Source of the DNA: Fodinibacter luteus
GTDB taxonomy: Bacteria > Actinomycetota > Actinomycetes > Actinomycetales > Dermatophilaceae
Assembly (NCBI RefSeq): GCF_039541575.1
Contig: NZ_BAABGM010000012.1
Location: 53,769 to 117,768, forward strand
Length of the DNA: 64,000 nt
Reading direction: 5' to 3'
Position 1 is the stretch's first letter, and the number at the start of each line of letters is the position of its first letter. Below the pieces are notes generated by a model, which worked only from the letters and a program-made list of their open reading frames with translations, searched no databases and was not told the DNA's origin. Shown here in pieces: positions 1 to 8,440 of this stretch. A program made the position numbers and the translations under genes.

Positions 1-1
1 C

Positions 2-475
2 ACCGCGTGGGAGGCCTACGAGGCGCTGCGCTCGGTCGCGGACGGCCGCACCCTCTCCATCGACGGCGTCATCGTGGTCACGCGGGACACGGACGGCCGG
101 CTCGAGATCCAGAAGGCGACCGACCACTCGACCATGCGCGGCCTGACGTGGGGCGTCGTGGGCGGCGCCGCACTCGGCCTCCTCTTCCCGCCGTCGGTCA
201 TCGGCAGCGCCGTCGCCCTCGGCGCGGGTGGTGCGGCCCTCGGGAAGGCCCGGCAGCTGCACCACCGGACGGGTCTGGAGCGGCAGCTCGAGTTCTCGGT
301 GGCGCCCGGGCACTCCGGCATCGTGGCCCTCGTCTCCGACCCGGGTGCGATCGAGATCCGCACGGCGCTCGCCACGGCGAACGCGATCGTCGAGTCCGCC
401 GTCGAGGACGTCGTCGCCAAGGACATCAGGGCCCTGGCCAAGGAGGCCGAGGCCGAGGAGTCCGCGGGCACCTGA
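2..475 (+). CDS. DUF1269-like membrane protein, 5' end missing
   Basis: The reading frame is open from the first bases of the window, so the gene begins upstream; a GTG at 74 is only an internal codon. The visible part has a charged N-terminal region, a glycine/alanine-rich hydrophobic stretch (GGAALGLLFPPSVIGSAVAL) that looks like a membrane hairpin, and an acidic alanine-rich C-terminus with EAEAEESAGT. This arrangement, an alpha/beta domain interrupted by a Gly-rich hydrophobic segment, is typical of DUF1269 proteins of unknown function in actinobacteria. It ends 83 bases before pta and may share a transcript. Family assignment is by pattern recognition only. Confidence 0.6.
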   Translation, partial: TAWEAYEALRSVADGRTLSIDGVIVVTRDTDGRLEIQKATDHSTMRGLTWGVVGGAALGLLFPPSVIGSAVALGAGGAALGKARQLHHRTGLERQLEFSVAPGHSGIVALVSDPGAIEIRTALATANAIVESAVEDVVAKDIRALAKEAEAEESAGT

Positions 476-511
476 TTTGCCCGTGCACACGCGACGGAGT
501 TGGGTGGGGGC

Positions 512-562
512 ATGAGCAGCCGCAGCGGCACGACACCCACGCACTCGAAGCCACGGCCGTGA
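512..562 (+). other. Possible 16-codon leader ORF overlapping pta start
   Basis: An ATG at 512 follows a G-rich stretch (GGGTGGGGGC) that could act as a ribosome binding site. It opens a 16-residue frame (MSSRSGTTPTHSKPRP) whose TGA at 560-562 overlaps the GTG start of pta at 559 in a GTGA quartet. This is the usual geometry of translational coupling. It may equally be chance; the peptide has no recognisable attenuator features. Confidence 0.25.
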
Positions 563-2628
563 CGGGCCTGTACCTCGCGGGGACCGAGGCCAGGTCGGGC
601 AAGTCCGCCGTGGCGGTCGGCCTCGTGAGCCGGCTCGCCCGCCGGCACGGTCGGGTCGGGGTCTTCCGGCCCGTCGTCCAGCGCGGGGAGGGTGACGAGC
701 TGTTGGGCGTGCTCCTCCAGGAGGCTCACACCGACCTCTCGCCGGCCCGTGCGTGGGGCGTGACCCATGACGCGTTGCACGACGACCACGACCGCGCGCT
801 CGGCTCCGTCGTCGACCGGTACCACGCGATGGCCCAGGACCACGACGTCGTCCTCGTCGTCGGCTCCGACTTCTCCGACGTCGTCGCCCCGACCGAGTTC
901 GCGACGAACGCCCGCATCGCCGCCGACCTCGGGACCCCCCTCGTTCTCGTCGCCCCCGCCCGCGACCGGGACGCGCGCGAGCTCGCCGCGAGCGCCGCCG
1001 TCTCCGTGGCCGCCGCCCGGCAGGTGCACGCGCACGTCGGCGGGGTCATCGCCAACCAGGTCCCGGACGAGGACCGCCCCGGCATGCTGGGGGCGCTGCG
1101 CGAGCGGCTGGGCGACCTGCCGGTGTGGGCGCTCAGCGAGACCCCCCTGCTGCGGGCACCGACGGTGGCCGACCTCGTCGAGGCGTGCGACGGCATCCTC
1201 GTCCACGGCGACCCCGAGCTGCTCGACCGTGAGAGCCTCGGCCTCGTCGTCGCGGCGATGTCGATGCCGCACGTCATCGACCGCCTCATCGAGGGCTCGG
1301 TCGTCATCGTGCCCGGGGACCGTGACGACGTCGTGCTGGGCGTGCTGCTCGCCCACCAGGCGCGCACGCTGCCGGCCCTGTCCGGTGTCGTGCTCAACGG
1401 CGGCTTCCAGCTCTCGCCGCAGGTCGACCGGCTCATCGCGGGGCTCGACGTGCGGCTCCCGATCATCTCGTGCCGGCAGGGCACCATGGCGACCGCGACG
1501 GCGCTGGGACGGGTCGAGGGCCGGATCACCGCCGACTCCGCCCGCAAGATCCGCGCGGCCGCGGGGCTCCTCGACCGGGCCGACGGCCTCGACGTGCTCG
1601 ACGCGCTCGTGGGGGAGGGGTCCGACGGCGGCGAGCGCGCGGTCACCCCGCTCATGTTCGAGCACGACCTCGTCGAACGGGCGCGCCGCGCGCACGCCCG
1701 CATCGTCCTGCCCGAGGGCGCCGAGGAACGCATCATCCTCGCGGCCGAGCAGGTGCTCTCCCGGGGCATCGCCCGGCTCACGCTCCTCGGCGACGAGGGT
1801 GAGATCCGCTCCCGGGCCCGGCAGCTCGGCGCCGACCTCGGTGAGGCGGAGGTCGTCGACCCTGCGACGAGCCCCTGGCGCGAGCAGTTCGCCACGGAGT
1901 ACGCCCGCCTGCGGGCCCACAAGGGGGTGACGGCCGAGCAGGCCTTCGACCGGGTCGTCGACCCGTCGTACTTCGGCACGATGATGGTGCACGCCGGTCG
2001 GGCCGACGGCATGGTGTCCGGGTGCGTCACGACGACGGCGCACACGATCCGGCCGGCGCTCGAGGTCGTGCGCACGGCCCCGGGCGTCTCCGTCGTCTCG
2101 AGCGTGTTCCTCATGTGCCTGGCCGACCGGGTGCTCGTCTACGGCGACTGCGCGGTCAACCCCGACCCGAGCGCGGAGCAGCTCGCGGACATCGCGATCT
2201 CCTCGGCCCGCACGGCCGCCCGGTTCGGCATCGACCCCCGCGTCGCGATGCTCTCGTACTCCACCGGCGAGTCCGGCACGGGTGCCGACGTCGACAAGGT
2301 GCGCGCCGCCACCGCCCTCGTGCGCGAGCGGGCGCCGGACCTGCTCGTCGAGGGGCCGATCCAGTACGACGCCGCGGTCGACCCGAACGTGGCCCGGACC
2401 AAGCTGCGCGACAGCCCGGTCGCCGGGCGGGCCACGGTGCTCGTCTTCCCCGACCTCAACACGGGGAACAACACCTACAAGGCGGTCCAGCGCAGCGCCG
2501 ACGCCGTCGCCATCGGGCCGGTGCTCCAGGGCCTCAACCGCCCGGTCAACGACCTGTCGCGCGGCGCCCTCGTGCGCGACATCGTCAACACAGTGGCCAT
2601 CACCGCGGTCCAGGGGGAGCCGGAATGA
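559..2628 (+). CDS. pta: Phosphate acetyltransferase
   Basis: Interconverts acetyl-CoA plus phosphate and acetyl phosphate plus CoA, the first step of the Pta-AckA acetate route in the cytoplasm. The 689-residue product has the long three-domain form: an N-terminal BioD-like P-loop domain (GTEARSGKSA, residues 8-17), a middle DRTGG-type domain at roughly 210-320, and the catalytic PTA/PTB domain from about residue 366 (MFEHDL), with the family motifs SYSTGESGTG, EGPIQYDAA and FPDLNTGNN. The frame runs open upstream of 559, but only the GTG at 559 places the P-loop at the expected distance from the N-terminus. The stop overlaps the ackA start by 4 bases (ATGA), so the two are translationally coupled. 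Confidence 0.95.
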   Translation: MTGLYLAGTEARSGKSAVAVGLVSRLARRHGRVGVFRPVVQRGEGDELLGVLLQEAHTDLSPARAWGVTHDALHDDHDRALGSVVDRYHAMAQDHDVVLVVGSDFSDVVAPTEFATNARIAADLGTPLVLVAPARDRDARELAASAAVSVAAARQVHAHVGGVIANQVPDEDRPGMLGALRERLGDLPVWALSETPLLRAPTVADLVEACDGILVHGDPELLDRESLGLVVAAMSMPHVIDRLIEGSVVIVPGDRDDVVLGVLLAHQARTLPALSGVVLNGGFQLSPQVDRLIAGLDVRLPIISCRQGTMATATALGRVEGRITADSARKIRAAAGLLDRADGLDVLDALVGEGSDGGERAVTPLMFEHDLVERARRAHARIVLPEGAEERIILAAEQVLSRGIARLTLLGDEGEIRSRARQLGADLGEAEVVDPATSPWREQFATEYARLRAHKGVTAEQAFDRVVDPSYFGTMMVHAGRADGMVSGCVTTTAHTIRPALEVVRTAPGVSVVSSVFLMCLADRVLVYGDCAVNPDPSAEQLADIAISSARTAARFGIDPRVAMLSYSTGESGTGADVDKVRAATALVRERAPDLLVEGPIQYDAAVDPNVARTKLRDSPVAGRATVLVFPDLNTGNNTYKAVQRSADAVAIGPVLQGLNRPVNDLSRGALVRDIVNTVAITAVQGEPE

Positions 2629-3830
2629 CCGACCGTCCGCACGTGCTCGTCGTCAACGCCGGGTCCTCGTCGTTGAAGTACCAGCTCATCGACGCGACGA
2701 GCGGGCGCACCGTCGCGGTCGGCCTCGTCTCGGAGATCGGCGGGGCGAGCCACCACCGCCACGAGGTCGAGGGCCACCGCCACGACGCCGACGTGCACTG
2801 CCCCACCCACACGGCCGCGTTCGCCCTCGCCCGTGCGGCCCTGGGCGCCCACGGACCGGGCCCGGCCGGCGGGGACCTCGTCGCGGTGGGGCACCGGGTC
2901 GTGCACGGGGGCCGCCGGTTCACCCAGCCCGTGCTCGTCGACGACGGGGTCGTCGAGGCGCTGCGCGACCTCGCACCGCTCGCCCCGCTGCACAACCCGG
3001 CGAACGTCGAAGGAATCGTGCGGGCCCAGGAGGCGTTCCCGGGGCTGCCGCACGTCGCCGTCTTCGACACCGGCTTCCACGCCACCCTCCCCGAGGCCGC
3101 GCACACCTACGCCGTGCCGCGGGCGTGGCGCGAGCGTCACGACGTGCGCCGGTACGGCTTCCACGGCAGCTCCTACGCGTGGGTCTCGCGGCGCACCGCC
3201 GAGCTCATGGGCCGGGACCCGTCCGACCTCGCGATGGTCGTGCTGCACCTGGGCAACGGGGCGAGCGCCTGCGCGGTCGACGGCGGGCGCAGCGTCGAGA
3301 CGTCGATGGGCCTGTCACCCGCCGAGGGCCTCGTCATGGGCACCCGCTCGGGCGACGTCGACCCGGCGCTCGGCGGCTACCTCGCCCGGGTGGCGGGGCT
3401 GTCCGCCCAGGAGTACGACCGGGCCCTGAACCGCGACAGCGGGCTCCTCGGGCTCGCCGGGGTCTCGGACTTCCGCGAGCTGTCGCAGCGGCGCGAGGAC
3501 GGTGACGCCGACGCCGGCCTGGCCTTCGACGTCACCGTGCACCGCATCCGCAAGTACGTCGGCGCGTACGCCGCCGTGCTCGGCCGGCTCGACGCCCTCG
3601 TCTTCACCGGGGGGATCGGCGAGCGCAGCGCGGCGCTGCGGGCGGCCGTCGTCGACGGGCTGGGCGTCCTCGGGCTGCACCTCGACGCGGCCGCGAACGC
3701 GGACGGTCCCGCCGAGCGGCGGGTCTCCGACGCGACGAGCTCGGCCCCGGTGTGGGTCGTGCCCACCGACGAGGAACGCGAGATCGCCCGCGCCGCGCTC
3801 GAGGTCCTCGGCCTCGCCAGCGCCCTGTGA
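2625..3830 (+). CDS. ackA: Acetate kinase
   Basis: Transfers phosphate from acetyl phosphate to ADP to give acetate and ATP, completing the substrate-level phosphorylation route begun by pta. The 401-residue length is normal for the family. ASKHA motifs are all visible: VVNAGSSSLKYQ near the N-terminus, GHRVVHGG, FDTGFHATLP, YGFHGSSY, HLGNGAS, the MGTRSGDVDP segment and FTGGIGERSA. The ATG at 2625 overlaps the pta stop. With kamDE and kal 2-4 kb downstream, the pair could draw ATP from acetyl-CoA made by lysine fermentation; that link is inference. Confidence 0.96.
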   Translation: MTDRPHVLVVNAGSSSLKYQLIDATSGRTVAVGLVSEIGGASHHRHEVEGHRHDADVHCPTHTAAFALARAALGAHGPGPAGGDLVAVGHRVVHGGRRFTQPVLVDDGVVEALRDLAPLAPLHNPANVEGIVRAQEAFPGLPHVAVFDTGFHATLPEAAHTYAVPRAWRERHDVRRYGFHGSSYAWVSRRTAELMGRDPSDLAMVVLHLGNGASACAVDGGRSVETSMGLSPAEGLVMGTRSGDVDPALGGYLARVAGLSAQEYDRALNRDSGLLGLAGVSDFRELSQRREDGDADAGLAFDVTVHRIRKYVGAYAAVLGRLDALVFTGGIGERSAALRAAVVDGLGVLGLHLDAAANADGPAERRVSDATSSAPVWVVPTDEEREIARAALEVLGLASAL

Positions 3831-3856
3831 CCCACAGCTGGCGGGAGGGTGCTGCC

Positions 3857-5425
3857 GTGCCGACGACGCTCTACCACCGGGCCCGGGTGCGCGCCCCCGA
3901 CCACGCCGGTGCCACGGCCCTCGTCGTCGGGTCGGACGGGGCGCTCGCCTGGCTCGGTGACGAGGCGGAGGCCCGGGCCCACCGTGACGCCGTCGACGCC
4001 GTCGTCGACCTCGAGGGGGGCCTCGTGCTCCCGGCCTTCGTCGACGCCCACGTGCACCTGTCGCACACCGGGATGGGGCTGCGCGGCGTCCACCTCACCG
4101 GGACGGCCTCGGTCGCGGCGGCGCTGCGCGCCATCGAGGATGCCGTGCGCCGGGTTCGCGGCCGACCGGTCTTCGCCCTGAACTGGCAGGAGCAGTCCTG
4201 GGCCGAGGGGCGCGCGATGACCGCGGCCGAGCTCGACCGGGCGAGCCACGGCGGGGTCGTCTACGCCTCGCGGGTCGACGGGCACTCGGCCGTCGTCTCG
4301 AGCGCGCTCGCGATGCTCTCGGGCGCCGACCGGCTCCCGGGCTGGCGCGGCGACGGGTTCGTCGTCCGCGACGCCAAGAACGCCGCGCGGGCCGCGTTCG
4401 ACGCGGCGCGCAGCGCCGCCCAGCGCCGGGAGGACGTCGAGGCGGCGCTCCGGGTGGCCGCGGCGCGTGGCGTCGCCCTCCTGCACGAGTGCGGCGGTCC
4501 ACTCCTCACCTCCGCCGCGGACTTCGCCGACGTGCTCGACCTCGGCCGCCGCCCCGACCTGCCCGGCACCGTCGGCTACTGGGCCGAGGCCGTGACCGAG
4601 CCCGAGCAGGCCCGCGCCCTCCTCGCCCTCCACGGTGCGGCAGGCCTCGGGGGCGACCTCAACATCGACGGCTCGATCGGATCGCACACGGCGCTCCTGC
4701 GGCGCGGCTACGCGGACGACCCGGGGTGCACGGGGACGGCGTACCGGTCGGCCGCCGAGGTGCGTGACCACGTCGCCGCGTGCGCGCTCGCGGGGGTGCA
4801 GAGCGGCTTCCACGTCATCGGCGACGCGGGGATGGACACCGTGCTCGAGGGCTGCGAAGCGGCCGCCGCGCTCGTCGGGCTCGACGTCGTGCGCGCCAGC
4901 CGCCCGCGCCTCGAGCACGCCGAGATGGTCGACGCCACCGGGGTGCGCCGGATGGCGCGGCTCGGCATGGTCGCGAGCGTCCAGCCGGCCTTCGACGCGT
5001 GGTGGGGCGGGCCCGACGGGATGTACGCCGCGCGCCTCGGTGCCGACCGGGTGCCGGGAACCAACCCCTTCGCCGCCCTCCGCACCGCGGGGGTGCACCT
5101 CGCGCTCGGCTCCGACTCTCCGGTGACCCCCGTGGACCCCTGGGCGGCCGTGCGCGCGGCGGTGCTCCACCACGACGTCCCCCAGCGCCTCGCCGTGGCG
5201 GATGCCGTCGACGCCCACACCGCCGGCGGGTGGGCGGCGGCACGCGCGGACGGGGGAGGGGTGCTGCGGGTCGGCGCACCCGCCACGCTCGCCGCCTGGG
5301 ACGTGCCGGATGCCGGGCCCGACGGGCTGCCGCTCCTCGAGGCGGGGGCGCCGCTCCCGTCGTGCCGCCTCACGCTGCGCGACGGCGTGCCCCTCCACGG
5401 CACCCCCTCGGCCGAACGTGGGTGA
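3857..5425 (+). CDS. YtcJ-like metal-dependent amidohydrolase
   Basis: A 522-residue amidohydrolase-3 family protein. An N-terminal beta domain leads to the metal-binding HxH (H65, H67 in FVDAHVHLSH), followed by LLHECGG, the family segment NIDGSIGSHT, FHVIGDAG, PRLEHAEM and LGSDSPVTP with the metal-ligand Asp. These proteins hydrolyse C-N bonds of unknown substrates. The GTG at 3857 is chosen because GGGAGGG lies 7 bases upstream; an alternative GTG at 3827 overlaps the ackA stop. The gene follows ackA by 26 bases and precedes the lysine aminomutase genes, so a role in amine or lactam metabolism is possible but not shown. Confidence 0.85.
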   Translation: MPTTLYHRARVRAPDHAGATALVVGSDGALAWLGDEAEARAHRDAVDAVVDLEGGLVLPAFVDAHVHLSHTGMGLRGVHLTGTASVAAALRAIEDAVRRVRGRPVFALNWQEQSWAEGRAMTAAELDRASHGGVVYASRVDGHSAVVSSALAMLSGADRLPGWRGDGFVVRDAKNAARAAFDAARSAAQRREDVEAALRVAAARGVALLHECGGPLLTSAADFADVLDLGRRPDLPGTVGYWAEAVTEPEQARALLALHGAAGLGGDLNIDGSIGSHTALLRRGYADDPGCTGTAYRSAAEVRDHVAACALAGVQSGFHVIGDAGMDTVLEGCEAAAALVGLDVVRASRPRLEHAEMVDATGVRRMARLGMVASVQPAFDAWWGGPDGMYAARLGADRVPGTNPFAALRTAGVHLALGSDSPVTPVDPWAAVRAAVLHHDVPQRLAVADAVDAHTAGGWAAARADGGGVLRVGAPATLAAWDVPDAGPDGLPLLEAGAPLPSCRLTLRDGVPLHGTPSAERG

Positions 5426-5516
5426 AGACCGTCGCCCGGCCGACGATGGTCATCCACGTTCGCGGGGGTCGTGGTGACTCCCGTCGCAGATCCTGTCGTC
5501 GAGACCCCGTACCGCC

Positions 5517-5528
5517 GCAAATGCTTGC
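5517..5528. promoter_or_regulatory. Inverted repeat GCAA-N4-TTGC upstream of kamD
   Basis: A short dyad (GCAA, ATGC loop, TTGC) lies in a locally AT-richer patch 24-35 bases before the kamD start and upstream of its predicted -10 element. The position suits an operator, for example for an Lrp/AsnC-type amino-acid sensor, but the arms are only 4 bases. Confidence 0.3.
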
Positions 5529-5539
5529 GCGATTGTTGG

Positions 5540-5551
5540 TAGATTGGCCTC
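5540..5551 (+). promoter_or_regulatory. Leaderless -10 element of kamD
   Basis: TAGATT at 5540-5545 sits 6 bases before the GTG at 5552, and there is no Shine-Dalgarno sequence. The same TA(G/C)NNT spacing recurs before many genes in this window. Transcription probably starts at the G of the start codon. Confidence 0.5.
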
Positions 5552-7150
5552 GTGTCTTCACGTGCGCGCCGGCTCCTCGACCTCGACCCTTCGACCGTCC
5601 GCCGGGCCCGCACCCTCGCGCGGCGGGCCGGGAAACCGGTCGTCGACCTCGCCCGCAGCCACACGACCGTCTCGGTCGAGCGCGCCACGCTGCGCCTCGC
5701 CGGGCTGTCCGGGGCCGACCACGAGGGCGTCCCGTGGGTCAACCACCTCGTCGACGCGGTGCGGGCCGACACGGGCCTCGAGCACGGGGTCACGACGCCC
5801 GTCTGGGACGCCCTGCGCCGCGACGAGGCCCCCGACCTGCTGACCCTCGCCCAGAAGGCGTCGAGCGGGTCGGTGTCGTTCCGCCTCCCCGAGGGACGGG
5901 ACGCCACGGCGGCCCGCAAGGCCGCCCGCACGGCCCTGGCCCGTGGCATCCGCACCATCGACCGGCAGCGGGCCACCCGCGACCGCCTCGTGCGTCGCCA
6001 CGGGAACCCCGCCCGCACCCCGTGGATCTACCTCATCGTCGCCACCGGTGACATCCACGAGGACATCCCGCAGGCCCAGCAGGCGGCGCGCGAGGGGGCC
6101 GACGTCATCGCCGTCATCCGCTCGACCGGCCAGAGCCTGCTCGACTTCGTCCCCGAGGGGGCGACCCGTGAGGGCTACGCGGGCACCTACGCCACGCAGG
6201 AGAACTTCCGCCTCATGCGGGCCGCGCTCGACGACTCGAGCAAGGAGCTCGGGCGCTACGTGCGGCTCACGAACTACGCGAGCGGGCTGTGCATGCCCGA
6301 GATCGCGGCCCTGGCCGGCCTCGAGCGGCTCGACATGATGCTCAACGACTCGATGTACGGCATCCTCTTCCGCGACATCAACCCGGTGCGCACCTTCGTC
6401 GACCAGCGCTTCAGCCGCCAGGTCCACGCCCGCGCCGGCATCATCATCAACACCGGCGAGGACAACTACCTCACGACCGCGGATGCCGTCGAGGCGGCCC
6501 ACACGGTCACGGTGAGCCAGCTGCTCAACGAGTACTTCGCCAAAGAGGCGGGCCTGCAGGACTGGCAGCTCGGCCTCGGCCACGCCTTCGAGATCAACCC
6601 CGAGGTCCCCGACAGCTTCCGGCTCGAGCTCGCCCACGCGCTGCTGGCCCGCCAGCTCTTCCCCGACGCGCCGCTGAAGTGGATGCCGCCGACGAAGCAC
6701 ATGACCGGCGACGTCTTCCGCGGCTACCTCCTCGACGGGTTCTTCAACCTCGTCGGGGCGATGACCGGCCAGGGCATCCTCCTCGTCGGGATGATGACCG
6801 AGGCGGTCGTCACCCCGTGGCTGTCCGACCGCGACCTCGCGCTGCAGAACGTGCGGTACGTCATGGACGCCGCGGGCGGGCTCACCGAGGACTTCCATCC
6901 GCCCCGGGACGGGCTCATCCAGACCCGGGCCCGACAGGTGCTCGGCGAGGCCGTCGACCTGCTCGAGGCGATCGTCCACGACACCGACACCGCGGGCGAC
7001 CCACCCCTGCTCGCCGCGATCGCCGACGGGACGTTCGGGCAGATGCGTCGCCCCGCGAGCAAGGGCAAGGGCCTCGACGGCGTGGTCCGCACGGCCGACG
7101 GCTACGACAACCCCGCGACGACGATGCTCGAGGAAGGGGCCACCCGATGA
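5552..7150 (+). CDS. kamD: Lysine 5,6-aminomutase alpha subunit
   Basis: The large subunit of the adenosylcobalamin- and PLP-dependent D-lysine/L-beta-lysine 5,6-aminomutase, which moves the terminal amino group to C5 in anaerobic lysine fermentation. The 532-residue product matches the family in length and in conserved stretches: LLTLAQKASSGSVSFRLPEG, WIYLIVATGDIHEDIPQAQQ, STGQSLLDFVPEG, MLNDSMYGILFRDINP, ARAGIIINTGEDNYLTTADA and GMMTEAVVTPWLSDR. The TIM-barrel alpha subunit provides the substrate site. The GTG at 5552 has a leaderless-type promoter. The stop overlaps the kamE start in an ATGA quartet, keeping subunit ratios coupled. Confidence 0.93.
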   Translation: MSSRARRLLDLDPSTVRRARTLARRAGKPVVDLARSHTTVSVERATLRLAGLSGADHEGVPWVNHLVDAVRADTGLEHGVTTPVWDALRRDEAPDLLTLAQKASSGSVSFRLPEGRDATAARKAARTALARGIRTIDRQRATRDRLVRRHGNPARTPWIYLIVATGDIHEDIPQAQQAAREGADVIAVIRSTGQSLLDFVPEGATREGYAGTYATQENFRLMRAALDDSSKELGRYVRLTNYASGLCMPEIAALAGLERLDMMLNDSMYGILFRDINPVRTFVDQRFSRQVHARAGIIINTGEDNYLTTADAVEAAHTVTVSQLLNEYFAKEAGLQDWQLGLGHAFEINPEVPDSFRLELAHALLARQLFPDAPLKWMPPTKHMTGDVFRGYLLDGFFNLVGAMTGQGILLVGMMTEAVVTPWLSDRDLALQNVRYVMDAAGGLTEDFHPPRDGLIQTRARQVLGEAVDLLEAIVHDTDTAGDPPLLAAIADGTFGQMRRPASKGKGLDGVVRTADGYDNPATTMLEEGATR

Positions 7151-7989
7151 TGCGCCTCCACGACGCCCAGGACGCCCAGCGCCGCATGGAGCACCCGGTC
7201 GAGGGCGACGAGAGCCTGCGGGCGCACGGCCCGCTCGTGCGCCCCTACGGCGACACGACGGGCGACGGCATGGTGCAGACCTCGTTCACCCTCCCGCTGC
7301 CGCACGACAAGCGTGCCGAGGGGGCCGCCCTGCAGCTCGCGGCCAAGATGGGCCTGGAGCCGGCGCTCCTCGTCCACGCGAAGGCCATGGGCCCCGACTT
7401 CACCTTCTTCGTCGTCTACGGCTCGGTCAAGCACCTCGTCGACCTGCGCGACGTGCACGTCGCCGAGCGCGAGTTCCCCCTGCTGTCCTCGAAGGACGTC
7501 AACGCCGAGATCCGCAAGCGGCTGCGGCGCAAGCTCGTCGTCGTCGGGGCCTGCATCGGCACCGACGCACACACGGTCGGCATCGACGCGATCCTCAACA
7601 TCAAGGGGTTCGCCGGGGAGAAGGGCCTGGAGTACTACCGGGAGATGACGGTGGTCAACCTCGGCGCCCAGGTGCTCGTGCCCGACCTCGTCAACACCGC
7701 GCGCGAGGTCGGCGCCGATGCCGTGCTCGTCTCCCAGGTCGTCACCCAGCGCGACGCGCACATCCACAACACGACGGCGATGTCGGCGGCCTTCCGGGAG
7801 GCCTTCCCGGCCGGGCAGGTGCCCCTGCTCGTCGTCGGCGGGCCGCGGTTCGAGGAGGGCTCGGCGCCGGCGCTCGGCGTCGACCGGATCTTCGGACGCG
7901 GCACGACCCCGGGCGAGGTGGCCTCCTACCTCGTCCACGCGCTCGTCACCGCGCGCACCCACCCCGACCCCCGAGGAGCCCAGCGATGA
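7147..7989 (+). CDS. kamE: Lysine 5,6-aminomutase beta subunit (B12-binding)
   Basis: A 280-residue B12-binding subunit. It has the base-off cobalamin motif DxHxxG (D140-A-H142-T-V-G). A lysine (K153 in ILNIKG) lies exactly 11 residues after that histidine, the spacing known for the cobalt-ligating His and the PLP Schiff-base Lys of the clostridial enzyme. A later Gly-Gly segment (VVGGPRFEEG) completes the Rossmann B12 fold. The catalytic residues therefore look intact. The ATG at 7147 overlaps the kamD stop, and the stop overlaps kal, giving three coupled genes. Confidence 0.93.
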   Translation: MMRLHDAQDAQRRMEHPVEGDESLRAHGPLVRPYGDTTGDGMVQTSFTLPLPHDKRAEGAALQLAAKMGLEPALLVHAKAMGPDFTFFVVYGSVKHLVDLRDVHVAEREFPLLSSKDVNAEIRKRLRRKLVVVGACIGTDAHTVGIDAILNIKGFAGEKGLEYYREMTVVNLGAQVLVPDLVNTAREVGADAVLVSQVVTQRDAHIHNTTAMSAAFREAFPAGQVPLLVVGGPRFEEGSAPALGVDRIFGRGTTPGEVASYLVHALVTARTHPDPRGAQR

Positions 7990-8426
7990 CCCCGGACCCG
8001 GCCAGCACGGCAACCGGCGGCACGGGCAGCGGCCGCACCCGCGCCGAGGTCGGACAGGTCGTGACGCACCGCCGCTACGTCCCGTACTCGCACGCCCACT
8101 ACGCCGGCAACCTCGTCGACGGCGCCTACTCGCTCGCCGCGTTCGGCGACGTCGCGACCGAGATGTGCATCCGCACCGACGGCGACGAGGGCCTGTTCGC
8201 GTCCTACTCCAGCGTGCAGTTCCTCGCCCCGGTCCGCGCGGGCGACGTCATCGAGGTGTCGGCGACGCTCGTGCGCGTCGGCACCCGCTCGAGGGAGATG
8301 GACTTCGAGGTGCGGGTGGTCGGCCGGGGCGCCCCGGAGCGCGGCGCGTCCGCCGCCGAGGTGCTCGACCCGCCGGTCGTCGCGACGACCGCCCGCGGGG
8401 TCGTCGTGGTCCCCCCAGCAGGGTGA
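7986..8426 (+). CDS. kal: 3-aminobutyryl-CoA ammonia-lyase
   Basis: A 146-residue hotdog-fold enzyme predicted to remove ammonia from L-3-aminobutyryl-CoA to give crotonyl-CoA, a late step of lysine fermentation. Recognisable segments are RRYVPYSHAHYAGNLVDGA, the helix around FGDVATEMCI, and SSVQFLAPVRAGDVIEV, typical of MaoC-like/hotdog lyases of the Kal type. The N-terminal 20 residues are low complexity. It overlaps kamE by 4 bases. The pathway enzymes between KamDE and Kal (3,5-diaminohexanoate dehydrogenase and the cleavage enzyme) are not in this window; they would have to be encoded elsewhere. Confidence 0.88.
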   Translation: MTPDPASTATGGTGSGRTRAEVGQVVTHRRYVPYSHAHYAGNLVDGAYSLAAFGDVATEMCIRTDGDEGLFASYSSVQFLAPVRAGDVIEVSATLVRVGTRSREMDFEVRVVGRGAPERGASAAEVLDPPVVATTARGVVVVPPAG

Positions 8427-8428
8427 CC

Positions 8429-8440
8429 TACCGTGGGCGG
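8429..8440 (+). promoter_or_regulatory. Leaderless -10 element of lnt
   Basis: TACCGT at 8429-8434 ends 6 bases before the GTG at 8441. It begins 3 bases after the kal stop, giving lnt its own promoter although the genes are packed together. Confidence 0.45.

Noticed and set aside
16..2043. Long minus-strand open frame over pta (675 codons)
   Set aside because: It is the complement of pta in a GC-rich genome where antisense frames stay open. It lacks a ribosome site and family motifs.
3377..5398. Long minus-strand open frame over ackA and the amidohydrolase
   Set aside because: Antisense shadow; the plus strand has clear catalytic motifs in both genes.
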